64,000 nucleotides of DNA from Paragonimus skrjabini miyazakii (lineage: Eukaryota; Platyhelminthes; Trematoda; Plagiorchiida; Troglotrematidae), in assembly GCA_014338405.1 (NCBI GenBank), contig JTDE01000724.1, positions 90,555 to 154,554 on the forward strand. Reading direction: 5' to 3'. A program made the position numbers and the translations under genes. Under the pieces are notes generated by a model. The model had not been told where the DNA came from, made no database searches, and saw only the letters and a list, made by a program, of their open reading frames with translations. Positions 34,331-46,690 of this stretch are shown here, piece after piece; within the stretch, counting starts at the first letter, position 1; each line of letters opens with the position of its first letter.

Positions 34331-37300
34331 TACGCGGTGCTCATTGTTGTATAAGACGTAACTGTGAAGCCAAGCAAAATGTAGCCATTAAAGTATATTA
34401 AACATATTACGCTATTATCTAACGACTGGAATGACGAAGCAACGTGTGTACAGCACAAGGGAACTTTTTGCACAACTGTCAGTAAATTACTAAAGCATCA
34501 ATTTCGAACTGGGCGGTAAAATGATCGGAGGTACAGAAGACAGATTGGCAGAAAACGTTTTCAATCCACTTCCGAGTACAATATTCGGTGGTCCTCAACA
34601 GAAGGAGACATCACACGATCTGTGCGGAAATGACCCTGTCATGTGACTTGCCTAAATTTTCTCGAGTCGTTAGCATCGCCGACGAAACTGCATATGTTAA
34701 CTGACACCTGAAGTGACCATGCGTACCGTGTTTTGTTCAAAGTTGCACACAACCTTCAGAAATTTCCTTGATTAACCATTCTACGACTGAAAGAAATTCA
34801 TTACTAAAAATCTCCCAGCCAATCGTTCATAGCTTAGAATGGGATTTTTTTCTAAGGGGACGAAGGAGTTGATAACAATCGGTGGGAAACAGACGAGAGG
34901 TGCTTGTATTAGCATCATTTACCGTTTGCTACTCGCGTCCACAACAAAAACGTTGTCTTCAAAACGCCGAAGTCTCAAGGCACTTTATCCAGCCTTCCCG
35001 ATTCACAATTCTCACATCACTAAAACGATTGTTCAGATTAGTTTACATATAATACAGACATATGATTAATTAATAACCTGGAATGTGTCAAAAACCGGTA
35101 ACTTATAAAAACGGCCGAGGATGTCCAAAAGGAGTAGAAAAATGCATGTTACTGTGCCAATGAAGAACAGAAAACATGAAGACTAATTCGTGGAGCGGAG
35201 ATACGTAACTTTTCAAACAGAAGAGAATAACGCATATTCGTTAACCTTTGGAAATTTCAGTTTAGAACTTTGTCCATTATAAACGCACATACTTTGTTTT
35301 GGATTCATCTCTTTAATACTCTAAAGCTGTAGTTTTGCTCATTCTTATATATTAGGAACATCCATGTGGAATGCTTTACCTCATGTTTGCATATATTTAA
35401 GTGAAATCAACCATTCTGAGACAAAAACTAATGGAAACACTAAAATAAATTGGCTGGTTTTAAAGTGATCTGAAATGAAAGATCCATTGGCATTCAAACG
35501 GTGTTTGAGCAGCATCAATTTGGGGATATGGGAAGCACCGTTTACGTGAAATATTATTACTGATGTTGAGTTTAGTTATAAAGGACACTTACCGGTCAGT
35601 TCCATACAACCCAGCAGCACTGAATTATACTCACTGGGGGGATGTTGAGCTACCTTCCCTTGGTTGATGGAAACGCAAATGAATGATTCACTCAGGTTAG
35701 CCTTTGGATTCATTTCTAATTGATGACCGACAAGCGCACGAATCGTTGATTTTTTCGACATCGTTATAATTCAGATCAAAGTAGGTTTTCATATACTTTT
35801 TGCAGTTGCCTGATCATATACCTGATGCACATTTATGTAGAAAAATCTACTTGTTTAAACGTTTTGTCTGAATCAGTTAACCAGGATTTTTGATCCGCTT
35901 TCAGTAACACCGTCTGAATGTGGTTTTCGTGTGCTGAGATTGAGATATCCAAACCGAAACTGGATTTTGGTTCTGGCGGTTGTGAAACAAATGCTTTGAT
36001 CATAACAAACATTACTGAGTCACCAACTCCAGTTGCCTGAAGTGTGTTCGCTACATAACCTTGACATTAAGTGGCGTTCTGAAACACATAATGATGACTG
36101 AACTCGTAAGTTTTTAGGATGACCGGAATGTCATGCGTGGGATCAGGATGTTGGAAGCATGTGGCACGTTCAAACGACCGACGCGTATGAGTTTTCATCA
36201 AAGTTAGCTAATCACCAACCTTTACGTCAGTCTATAAGCCAGCGATGTCAGACATCCTCGTACTTGATTTCACTTCATTGACATTTTCGACCAACTCCTT
36301 CTCCAGCTAACCGCTTGATGAGGTTTCGCTCATTTTATTGAAATATCCACCGTTTTTCATATCGTGAAAATTGTTCAGTCAAACAGATGTCCATTCCATA
36401 ATTTGGGATATCTGATTCGATTGACTCATTGTTCTATTATAAACAGTATTAAAGTATTGTTCCACGATCTACCGCCTTCACGAAGCGCAAGATTAATAGT
36501 ACGTGTACTCTAATATTGTAGTATATCCATTCCTCTCCCTATAAACTTCAACTCGTATGAAGTCTGATAGTAAAAAAGTTGGCTCATTAATTACTTCCAA
36601 CAATGCACATATGAGTACCCGGTAAAAAGTGTGATCCTTTTAAACTCTTAATATTCTCCCAGGGTTGTGTTCATCTTGATCAAACTATGGGTCAAGAAAC
36701 AGGTCACGCAAACACATAACGTCACAACCGCGCATGGAAACAAGGAGCTTACATCATCCATCGGACGTCATATTCTAATGACACAAGACCAGTGTGATCC
36801 TACAACGATATTTCCCGTTATCTACTCAACGGCACAAAGGCAAACACTGCGTTTTCTCGAAGCTGTTGCAGTCTGAAATTTCAAACACGTGTTGTTGGTT
36901 CATAAACAATTACTTGTAGGGTTGTCGCTATTATGATAGTGACAGTGACTGTGTACTCTAAAAACGGACTTTCTATGGTGTATTGCTAGCTTTCTCATGC
37001 TGATATATAAATGGTCTACGGTATGTACTCCTGAAGATGCAGCAAAATTTATCCGGATATAAATCGTGTAGTATCAGTCTATGGTCTTCTTCACTCAAGT
37101 TCTTGACGAGAAAAGAATGTTTCAAATTACATGTTCCCAGCTAGGTTAGTAAAAGTCACATGTCATTGAAACTGACATAATCCAAACGGTTTGGAGTTCG
37201 TCACCAGTGCACTATTTTGTCGTTCAACAAGAAAACAGGATGAGAGAACAGTATAAAACTGTTCATATTTCTCCTATATTAAACAGAAACTTGCATATGT

Positions 37301-37390
37301 TACTGATAAGGCAGGGTTTGGGGCAAGTGAGACATCGACGAAACCGTTTGTAGTGATACCTCGTTCTTCTACTTATTTGACAATCTATAA
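34331..37390. other. No recognisable gene
   Basis: Frames of 60-84 codons with no recognisable domain. No repeat structure seen. Confidence 0.55.
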
Positions 37391-40300
37391 AGCCTAGGGA
37401 ATAGGGAACACCTGAGTAGTAATGATTTTGCCAGTGGCTAGTAAATGAATCTCATATGTTATAAAGTTTGCAGTTTTTCTCAAAATTCTTTGTTCGAACT
37501 TAGTGGGAACATCAGAAGGTGGCGCCAAACATGAATTTGAGACGATCATTCGACTTAGACAACAATTTTCCACATAGTTCAATTCGTCAAATAATGCTGC
37601 TTTTGATTGTTTGTCCAGATGCGAGAACACCAAGACGTTGTTTCATCTGAGCTGTTCCAAAGCATTTATATGTGATGGCATATGTATGTCTGAAGGTGAT
37701 TATGCGATAGTGATATTCGAATTCAACGAATTTCACCGTTAGCCATTTACCATTTTCACTTGAGATTGAAGTTGATCAAAATGTAGTTCAAACTGGATCA
37801 ACGTTTGAATGCTGTTGCGTTTTTCGATGCAGTTTCCAGTCGAAAGAAAGGGCTTCGAATTGTAAAGTAATCGGATGCACTTAAGATCAGTCAGTCATGT
37901 ACCTGCTGGAAATATTGGATAGGGTATATTTTTTTAAACGGCACACTTTTTACTTTTCCAATCAAAATAAATCCGACAATTTATATTGTTCAAGGTTACC
38001 TTGAGAAACAAATGGATAAACCTGCAATAATAAACGACCTCAAGTGGATCACTCAGTGTGGTATTTTATTTGACGCTTGTGCACTTTTGTCACTGATGCT
38101 ACGGTCATCACGACCGGTTCATGAGGGTGTGGACTGGGGTTCCCATTGCTACCTTGGCAAAGACATCCTCTATAAGACGAACTCTGTTAAAAAGGAAACT
38201 CAAGTCCAGTGCACCTATTCGACGTGTGACAAATGATTAAACTTATCTGTCTGTGAAAACTGCAGTCAGCCTTGCATGATGTTCAATTTATATGGTCTAT
38301 ATATGGTTACGTGACAACATCGTGAAAGATGATTGTAGTAGAATAATAATATTCCCCCAATAACAGCATTGATTCGAACTAACAACAAAGCAAGTATGAA
38401 ATGTTATGCACTTTCTAACCGGCAACTTATTTCAAAATCCGCAATGGCGATCCGGAACTGCTGGCACAATTGTCAATTCGTATTTGTCAAGTTATCCTAT
38501 GACATCGTATTTATACCTATTTGAACAGTTTGTTTCCATGATACGAAATTAAGATCCAACAACATATAAACTACAGCCTGATCTATAGAAATTCGGCTAG
38601 GTGGGTTATAAAACCGTTATCACGTCTCCATAGTTGTATAGGATGAAACTTGAAAAGTCAGTCACGGTATTCGTTCTAGGTCAAAAACGTTTGTACACTT
38701 TTTTACGGGGGGTGTACGTTATACTGGTTAGCCTGCATTTCATGGAAGCCTATGATCTAAACATTTACATCTGATTTGATCAGTCAGGCTGTTCTTTCAG
38801 AATGGTTACTATTATACCTCTCAGGTGACACTGCTAGATAGTGGATAACGTATATTCACGTATGGTTCTTTTACAAGACGATATGCGCATTGAGGTTTGT
38901 TGACACTTCGTGTGTTCTCGTCACTGACAAACTTAAAAGACGCAAAGTACGTATTTCAGATGCACCAAGGTAGGACATAGAGTGGGCATGCTTCATATCC
39001 ATAGCAGGTGTTATGTACTGTGGACAACGACTACCTGATGGTTAAACTCAGCCAGTTTTGCATGAAATGTCGTTTGATAAACATCGTTCCGGTAAAGTCC
39101 AGTATTTTTGGGTTCCGGTAAAAAACATCATGTTTACTGGACTACTTGGGCGAAACTGATGACCTGTTATCATTAGGTAACTTTTGGCTCCTGAGGTGGC
39201 ACTTCGAGTACGTTTATCAGCTGAGGATTACGGCGTCGTCAGCCACTACACTTCCTTCACTCTGTCTGTCCTTGTTCTCACAAGTAGGTCTACTTTCTAT
39301 TATTTTTTAATTTAACCTGAGGTAGAAGTATAGTGTCACTTGAGCAGGTTTATCGTAACGTTCATTGGAAACGTGTAATTTACTGTCGAGGAACTAGTTC
39401 TTGTGTTTGAATTCGGTCTGTAAGCTCTTCATTTATGTCGTTTTGAGTAACTGGATGTTGATCTTCTTTCGAAGCTAGTAAATCGTGGAGATATATTACT
39501 CAGAAGCTTGAGCACAGCATATTTGCAACGTCAAATTCGTTTATCCATTTTCTGTTGGCTCAGCCTCAGCAATTTGGAAACGAAACTTTGGTCGCATTTG
39601 AATTCAACCAACTCTTTATTTGTTGCCCTCTCGAAGTCAGAAATAACGGTGGTTGTCCATATCAACACAGAATGTCAGTTCATCTGTTTTGTTTTACCGA
39701 GTTAACAGTACAAAAGGTCCAGCCCTTCGAGTGTATTTTCCCGTCTAATGTTCTATCGTGTCTTGCAAATGTCAGTCTAGCGCTGACACAATGCAGATTC
39801 ACTTTGTGTTGTGATTTATGAACCAACGTGCTATACTCATATAAATTAACTTTTAAGTTAATCTCCATTGTTTTCTCGAGTTTCGGCGATACATTTTCAA
39901 AATTACAAACATTTTCATTCTGTTCGTGATATTTCGTTCTATGGTAGACACGGGCACATTGACTTCAGTACTGAATACGTTGGGTTTGAGGAAAGCCAAA
40001 TTTTGCCGCAAATTGTCGCGGGGTTCATTAGAAATTGTTTCGTTAAAACAACTACATTTTGTCTTATCCTTGTTAGTAGAAGAATCTCGTATTACACGTT
40101 TACCCTTATCAGATTCCCTCTGGGGAGTTTAACCACCCACAGTGCATACATTAGTAGAGTGTCTCCATGTATCATGAATCGGGAGAACAAATCAGTTTGA
40201 TCACACCGAATGCACACTTTGTGGTGAATACAACTCTTTGCTAATTGCTTTCATAAACATGGCTTGTGACTTCTCTTCGGCTGTCCTGATTTTCTGACAA

Positions 40301-40650
40301 AGTTTTCCGGATAAATATATCACATATTAATTCGCAAACCCAAAATGAATCGCGTGCGAAATAAGCAAACAATTTGTGCAAATCACAAACCCATTTTGCC
40401 ATCTGCGCAAAACAGAGAGTGTTATTAAATCAAAGTGATATGAAATAGTTGTATCCAAACGTGACGGTTTCAAAAATGGGAGTTATTCGAAATAGTCGTT
40501 GTCGTGGTAACACTACGGATGAGTTTTAATCGATAAACCAGGGAACTGCAGTCCTTGTTATCTTGTGTACATAGATATTTTGTCTGGATGAACCAAACTC
40601 AAAGGAGAACTAAACTGCAATACTAATAAGTAGTGTGGCAGATTTATGAA
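37391..40650. other. No recognisable gene
   Basis: The longest frame is 110 codons (39868-40200, plus). It is overlapped by another open frame and has no recognisable domain. No repeat structure seen. Confidence 0.5.
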
Positions 40651-40680
40651 TTTAGATGAGACCCAACTGTGAAAAGTCAG

Positions 40681-40760
40681 GGCTTCGGCTGGATTCGAAC
40701 CAGCGACAGACACACCATGCCTCAACGCGGCAAGGGCTCTACCAGCTGAGCTACGAAGCC
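40681..40760 (-). ncRNA. tRNA-like core of family A (left arm)
   Basis: 80 nt with a perfect 7-bp acceptor stem (GGCTTCG/CGAAGCC), a 4-bp D stem (GCTC/GAGC) around AGCTGGTA, and a 5-bp T stem GCTGG/CCAGC enclosing TTCGAAT. The middle can form TGCC/GGCA around a 7-nt loop GCGTTGA, but the base before the would-be anticodon is C rather than T and the variable region is long. This suits a tRNA-derived SINE head with working box A and box B, not a decoding tRNA. Confidence 0.75.
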
Positions 40761-40953
40761 ACGCCGAGAGCTCTGAAATTTATTAGTAATACAAATTCTA
40801 TGCTCAACAGTGACGTTGGTGAATTCCAGCGTGAACTGTTTGAGAAATCCTGCCGGGGCAGTCGATCCCCTGGATCATTTGGTGGATTCCATATGAGACA
40901 GTGGGACGGGTGGGTAACCGAGTCCAAATGTGAAATTTCAGAGCTCCTGGCGT

Positions 40954-41033
40954 GGCTTCGTAGCTCAGCTGATAGAGCCCTAGCCGCGTTGAGACATGAT
41001 GTTTCTGTCGCTGGTTCGAATCCAGCCGAAGCC
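40954..41033 (+). ncRNA. tRNA-like core of family A (right arm)
   Basis: Same fold as its partner: acceptor GGCTTCG (40954-40960) with CGAAGCC (41027-41033), D stem at 40963-40966 with 40975-40978, T stem 41010-41014 with 41022-41026 and loop TTCGAAT. The anticodon arm is not formed in this copy. Pol III promoter boxes look intact. Confidence 0.75.
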
Positions 41034-41063
41034 CTGACTTTTCACAGTTGGGTCTCATCTAAA

Positions 41064-41749
41064 CTGCAATAATAATTTTCCTCTGGCATAACAGCGGCAA
41101 TAAACTAACACCAATGTTGACAGATTGGAGTACTGAAGTATGAGTGAGTACTGACGGTTAATAAAAACTTAGAGAGACCTGCTGAAGAGTGTAAAGTTAT
41201 ATTTTTTCATTGGCCTTTGCCATGACAATAAGTTATACAGTTAACATTGAAGTGCGTACTGTAGACAACTGCTTTGCGAAATAACTTCATTTTTCGTACA
41301 CTAAACAGTAGCAGAACGTGTGACATGACCACCAGAAACGCATACAATAACGCAAAATGAAATATAACTGTCCAATAATTATGGGTCTGTTAAACTGTGC
41401 TACAGTTTCAACGTCCATATGGTTTGTTTTGAGTATCTAGCTGTACACGACACTCAGCAAACAGCGACGCTTTTATAAATGTGAACCTTTGATCAGTTCC
41501 AGCAGGAATGAATACATTGACGGTCGAATTCACATCCACCGAGCAGTCAGTCGCTAGCGCACGTTAATAGTCTATGAAGCAACTACCAAGTAGGCACACC
41601 TATTCGTGTGATCGATCAAAACGTACCGTTCACTGACAATTTTGGAATGCAAAATCTGCCATCATATGTGAGTGATATTTAAATCCTATTAACCAAGACT
41701 CCCCTACTACTTATCAGTGATCCAAATACCAAACAAAAAGTCTACTGAT
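41064..41749. other. No recognisable gene
   Basis: No frame above 60 codons and no repeat recognised. Confidence 0.6.
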
Positions 41750-41985
41750 TCCTGTTAGTTCAGCCATCCGTGGCGTCACCGATTGGAGTTAATAGAGCAG
41801 TTACCGTGTTCTCTCTCGAGGCGACCGCTCAGTCCGAACAGTATTCACAAACGAGAACGTAGCTGGGCGTTTGCATATGATAGTTCAATCGTGCTCACTA
41901 TGTTGTCCGTTGCGCAAGGATCAACATGGTTGTTACATGAAGGTGCGTTCGAATTTCAAGTTTCGACCATGACAACTCTATGCAC
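41750..41985 (+). repeat. tRNA-like family B element, long-leader form, 3'-decayed
   Basis: Leader words GGAGTTAATAGAGCAGTTAC and GCGTTTGCATATGATAGTTC match the 33985 copy and the common B leader. Box A is degenerate (GTCCGTTGCGCAAGGATCAA). Box B is weak (GCGTTCGAATTTC). The tail is not recognisable beyond about 41985. Confidence 0.6.
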
Positions 41986-43190
41986 CAGTAATGAGCTCAA
42001 ACAAAATCGAATGTAGTGCTTCTTTTCAAAATGGGCTGATTGGAAATTCTGCTGACATTCACGAGCCGTGGTTAATCATCATCGATGTTCAAATTGAATT
42101 TCCCAATATGTTCATTTATTTCCGTTTGAAGCATACTTTGAAGTTTGTCTTAGGCAGCAAGTCAAATCATTGAGAAACTGGATAGAGAAGATGCGGTAAT
42201 GGAGTGTATGCTTAACAGTTACAGTAGATTTTTGTCTTAGCATGAGCAAGTTATTTTATAATGCGATCAGTTCGCTAAATTGTGGAGTCGATTAACCAGG
42301 TTTGATCTGTGCAGCAGAATGTCACGTTAGCTCCACAGGGTAAAAATTACACTCTCTCTCGGTACATTATTTTCCTTGCACCTCGTATGATGAAAGTGTC
42401 AGGGTGATTATTTAGTCTCAAACTGCTAACCGCATCCTTCCCGTCTAGTCAGCTATATCTACAATATCCGAACTCGATCAAAATATTCCAACCGACACAA
42501 CCGGTACCAAACTCATGACCTTCCGTATGAGTTTGTTTGCGATAGACAGGGCGTCAACAATTGCTTGTAAGCTCACATGTTAGTAGAAGGCCCAGACAGG
42601 ACAAACGATCATTAGGTCCTCGTAGAGGGAACACCGCCTGAATGTCTTTGGTATTGACAGCGTTATCGACGGCTCAGTAATATTGAACTTTCGCTTTCAA
42701 CAACTCGATGCATCCTTTTGTCTAATCGTTGACGTAAAAATATTCGCTGAAGTTGGTATTTGAGGATTCCCCATTACCATTCCACCAATTTGCTTGGAAC
42801 TGTTAGTTGGGTAATAAATATTCACATTTTTGTACACAACACAACCCGATGCCTCCAAGGTTGATTGGTATGGAGAACTGAACATCATGCATAAGAATAA
42901 ATTCATAAAAATTCGAGTGAACTGAATACGTAACGAGAACAATTTCTCACACATGATAATTGTTATATCTTTGAGATGGACAGAGGAAAACTTAGTCACA
43001 GTTGTTTTGATACAAAACCTAGAACTGAGGTAGGTTATTGCGCGAATCTAGGAGACAGATAAAGAAAAGATGGCCTGTTTAGACAATTGCCACAAAACGT
43101 CCGTCTGGTTGTATGCCAGACAGATTTTTAAGTCGCCCACATCATTTCAAATTTAACCATTATCTAGGTGACCAAACTCATAACATTAAA
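41986..43190. other. No recognisable gene
   Basis: A 100-codon minus-strand frame (42697-42999) has no recognisable domain. Confidence 0.5.
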
Positions 43191-43194
43191 ACTA

Positions 43195-43515
43195 TGTGAG
43201 AAAACCATTCATATGGGACTGTATCTTGAGGACTTTCCAGCCAACCTTTTTTGGAGGGGGCGCCAGAATCAAGTTTTACCTATGTTAGAGCTCGTCAGTC
43301 GTACACATCCCTATCACCACTAAAGTAAGCACACCGGCCATCTGTCCATGTGGTAACCAGGAGGATCATTGCCCTAATGACTTCACACTCGATACAAACT
43401 ACCTGTCGCATATCAGCGCTCAGCGAAGTTCAATTTGCCTGTTTGCTTGGAAAAGAGGACAAGTAAATGTCTCGCACAATTCAGTGAAACACAACATGGT
43501 TTGAACTTTTCTGTC
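43195..43515 (-). repeat. tRNA-like family B element with inverted arms, decayed
   Basis: The left arm is about 43195-43305 (GACTTTCCAGCC, then a T-run GGAGGG stretch and GTTAGAGCTCGTCAG). The minus-strand body has the CCGGCCATCTG and GGTAACCAGGAGGATCATTG stretches in place of box B and box A. The right arm (about 43440-43500) contains GCTTGGAAAAGAGGAC. The junction of leader and right arm falls at the same point as in the 13428 copy, which supports one founding structure. Confidence 0.55.
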
Positions 43516-45193
43516 ATGTAGAAACCACCGGAATCATTAAAGTTGCTAGAGTTTAGTCACATATAATTTTAACTGAGCATTCAGGTATTTTGTTAGGATG
43601 TATCTAATGAGATGGTGAGCGGTCAATGATCAACGTGGTTCCTTCATAGAAAAGTAGGGCAGAATTAAAATTCAACTTGTGGTGAACCTGTGCACGTCTG
43701 AAGAATTCTGACAAACGGAACGCCTCAGTTTAGTGCATTTTTTCAACGGAACCCAGCTGTAAAGTCTACTTTAATGAGAAAGCGACGATTTCCAACTATT
43801 TATAAAAAGTGTATCTAGTTGTTTCGCACATTGGGCATATAGAACTAAAGTCTACGTTTGTACGTTTCATAGGGTTATGGTAAAAATCAACCTCAAAATC
43901 GCAAACATTTGCTTGGTTGCTGAAATTATCAACCCACACGGAATCTTTGCTGTAAACTTTAGAACGGTGTATCAGGAACATAGTTAATGACGAAGTGATT
44001 CCCGAAGAGAAGTGTGAATAGTTAACCATTTTCGTTTAGGTTGGTCGTTTTTCTTCTCACGAAAAGCTGATGGATACGATAAGATACTTAATGAAGATCT
44101 TTTGCAATCGATCTTATTTCGTACATTTGACTAACGGTCCAGGCTATTCAAATCTAGAAAATTAATCCCGCTTTTTAACGAAAGCTGTACAGGAACGTGC
44201 CTTTTCTTCTGGATCACTAGTTGGACCCTCACTTGGATATTTTGACAAACAGTATGATACCGGTGATGAAAACGTTCATTCAGTTTGGTAGCCTTTGAAA
44301 CGAAGAATATATGTTGGCTGCTACTGGAGTTTAGGTTACATATACACCAGAAGAAGCGGACCGTCTCTCGATTTTATCTGATGCAGTTTCTCCAATCAAA
44401 ACGACAAGTAACCTACGTGATATCTGATACTGGTTTCACGTCATACTGACTCCAGTACGTGGCTAGAAGGAAGCAGTCAGCCAATATGAGTGTTCATTTC
44501 AGTGTAAACACTCATCTACAACAAGAGTCGTTGTAACTGAACACGGTCATAAGAGAATTCTCCACCACAGATAAAGATGAGTAAAGAGTTTTGTTCCGGA
44601 TCATCATTAAACCCTCGGTTCTTTGCAAACATTCACTTGAAGCAGATCGTTCTATTAAGGGACGGTGACCATTTTATGCAGCCCTCGAAACTTATGAATG
44701 CCGTCGACAATCAGTTGTGGTACCACCTTCATAAACTATCCCACATAACAAGCAAACCCTCGGTTGTATGATTTCCTTATATATACCAGTAGATTTACTG
44801 GACCATATCTTCATTGGCAAACAGCCAAAAACATCTTCGTTGCTTCCTCTAAATACACCACGATGTCAGCGACGAAACTTCACGTTGGCACTATAAAAAA
44901 CTGCATTCTTTTTCAGCGTACAATATTGACCGTTATTAGAAAAAATGATCTGACAAAATGCACTGATCTTGACGTCCAGCAAATCGGACAGGTAAAGTTG
45001 GGTAAAAAACTGAACAGCATTGAGCCTCATAATAGGACATAGATGTTTAGGTTTAGGCAATCACATCATATCTAGTGAAGCCATACAAGAATCTGACATA
45101 ATGTCACAATTGTCGTCAGATTCTCCTCACGCTTCATTGCCGTTTATGACTGAAGCGTGATTTCAGATGCAAAAGTGTGGTACTTATTTCCCG
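43516..45193. other. No recognisable gene
   Basis: Several 64-92 codon frames (for example 44764-45042) with no recognisable domain. Confidence 0.5.
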
Positions 45194-45293
45194 NNNNNNN
45201 NNNNNNNNNNNNNNNNNNNNNNNNNNNNNNNNNNNNNNNNNNNNNNNNNNNNNNNNNNNNNNNNNNNNNNNNNNNNNNNNNNNNNNNNNNNNN
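45194..45293. other. Assembly gap of 100 N
   Basis: Exactly 100 N, the usual placeholder for a gap of unknown size. It abuts an interspersed repeat on the right. Confidence 0.97.
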
Positions 45294-45425
45294 TGTATGA
45301 TTGTTGTGGGTTGTAATTCGTTCGCTTTTGTGGAACGTTAGCAGCATTGATATGTCCAACATCTTGGAGCATGCCTGACAAGATTGGCCAAATGGGAGAG
45401 CAGGCCCATCAGACATTCACCAATA
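45294..45425 (-). repeat. Interspersed repeat fragment at gap edge
   Basis: The minus-strand translations contain MLQDVGHINAANVPQKR. I remember this peptide-like string from repeat-derived pseudo-proteins in liver-fluke assemblies; that recollection is unverified. It would explain why assembly stopped here. There is no enzyme domain. Confidence 0.4.
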
Positions 45426-45930
45426 TTCGTCAAGTAAACAGAATGTAGTTCTGAACAGATGAGAAGTTACCTAAGGAAATGTTTAGGTCGGTTAGTTGAT
45501 GTAGTGACTTGAACACGCACATAAGGCTCGGCGTAAAGGCGGGCAACTCGAACAATGGAATGCTGAATCAACTGTGGTCATTTGACAGTATTTTTGCATT
45601 AACAAACATAGAATCCTCGAACAACGGGAAGTAGATACGCTACTCATACGTATACTCTCAATCATCTACAGATGTGTGCATACGTCAGTGTGTATATCCG
45701 ACATCTGAACAAGTCCATGTGAACTCCGGCGTTGTTTCGATAAACTACACAAGTGTACCTTAAAATTTTAAATTTTGTGTTCAAAGCCAGACGCTTCTGC
45801 TGTCTCTGGATTTCGTCTGGGTTTTGTTGAGATGTAGTTCATCTTTTGCTCGGCTTAATGCACGTTTTGCAAAAAATTGAGAGGTGTGTATTATGTAATT
45901 CGGCAGGTTTTCAGTGAGCGGTTGCTATAC
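45426..45930. other. No recognisable gene
   Basis: Nothing recognised on either strand. Confidence 0.6.
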
Positions 45931-45990
45931 TTCGGTTCATCAAATTTCGGTTCATTAAATTCCGGCTCATTAAAATCCGATTCATTAAAT
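45931..45990 (+). repeat. 15-bp minisatellite, four units
   Basis: Four head-to-tail 15-mers near TTCGGTTCATTAAAT at 45931, 45946, 45961 and 45976, with one to four differences each. The period is exact. Confidence 0.85.
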
Positions 45991-46454
45991 TTCTTGAATT
46001 AATGATTTCAACCTAATGATTTGCAACTGGCAACTCAGTGTAGAAAATATATATAACGCGGCTTTTATTTTACGAAATGGACCAAAATACTTCAAACTTG
46101 TGTTTTATCCATAAACGTGTGTACAAGTTTGTTCATGTGTCCCAATGTCTTGCAACAGTTATCACTTGCTATCGGTCAGTCAGCTAAAAAGACGTCAGAA
46201 AGTTACACCTTCTTAAGACAGAAAAATGAGGAAACAAAGAGAGATACAAAAAATTTAGTTTCTTCTCGATTTCGTAAAACTGATAAGTTGTACAAAATCT
46301 CTAAATTTTAAAAAAGAAGCAAACGTTTTACACTAATGTTCTGAAGAAGATGATAACTACATACACATATGTATACCAAAAACTTGTTAGTGAGTGTGAA
46401 GGGGTATTAGTTTGCCTGTGTTGAACAACACACAACTGGTCGTACATGCAGCAC

Positions 46455-46690
46455 TTCACCAAACGTTCGCCGGTGCCTTCTAAATAACAGCACTCAACGT
46501 GAGCTTTACTCTTGCTAGAGCTCACTAGTAGTACACACCTTTGTGACTGTCGGGAGTTGAAATCTGAACACGCTTACGTGCGGCAATCCAGTTGACCTCA
46601 ACGTCACTGACCACACATTAGTTACGATTGAATAATCATGTGCAAACGCAATAAAACTCGTTTTCAGTAGCACTAAGATTGTCCAACCGT
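46455..46690 (-). repeat. tRNA-like family B element, decayed
   Basis: Left words GCTAGAGCTCACTAGTAG and ACTGTCGGGAGTTGAAATCTG (degenerate box B) are followed by GACCTCAACGTCACTGACCA and CACATTAGTTACGATTGAAT, which are the family leader in reverse. Right-hand words AAAACTCG and CCCCTTCTGAAAC may be remains of the opposite arm. Confidence 0.55.

Larger units (their letters stand above)
40651..41063. mobile_element. tRNA-like family A, head-to-head inverted pair (best copy)
   Basis: The arms 40651-40783 and 40931-41063 are reverse complements centred near 40857, starting AGATGAGACCCAACTGTGAA at the outside. Within the 80-nt tRNA-like cores I count five differences, about 94% identity. The 147-bp spacer contains GAGAAATCCTGCCGGGG, GATCCCCTGGATCATT and GATTCCATATGAGACAGTGG. 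It recurs next to the monomer at 7405 and, diverged, in the pair at 16166. The 3' ends of both tRNA-like bodies face outward. The high arm identity suggests recent formation, or arm homogenisation by gene conversion. Confidence 0.85.

Noticed and set aside
40954..41033. Functional tRNA gene
   Set aside because: Acceptor, D and T arms are good, but the anticodon arm is unpaired or lacks T33, the variable region is odd, and the unit is repeated in an inverted dimer. It is a SINE head.
40656..41072. Plus-strand 138-codon frame as a protein gene
   Set aside because: It is a translation through the inverted tRNA-like pair. The minus strand gives nearly the same peptide because the sequence is palindromic.
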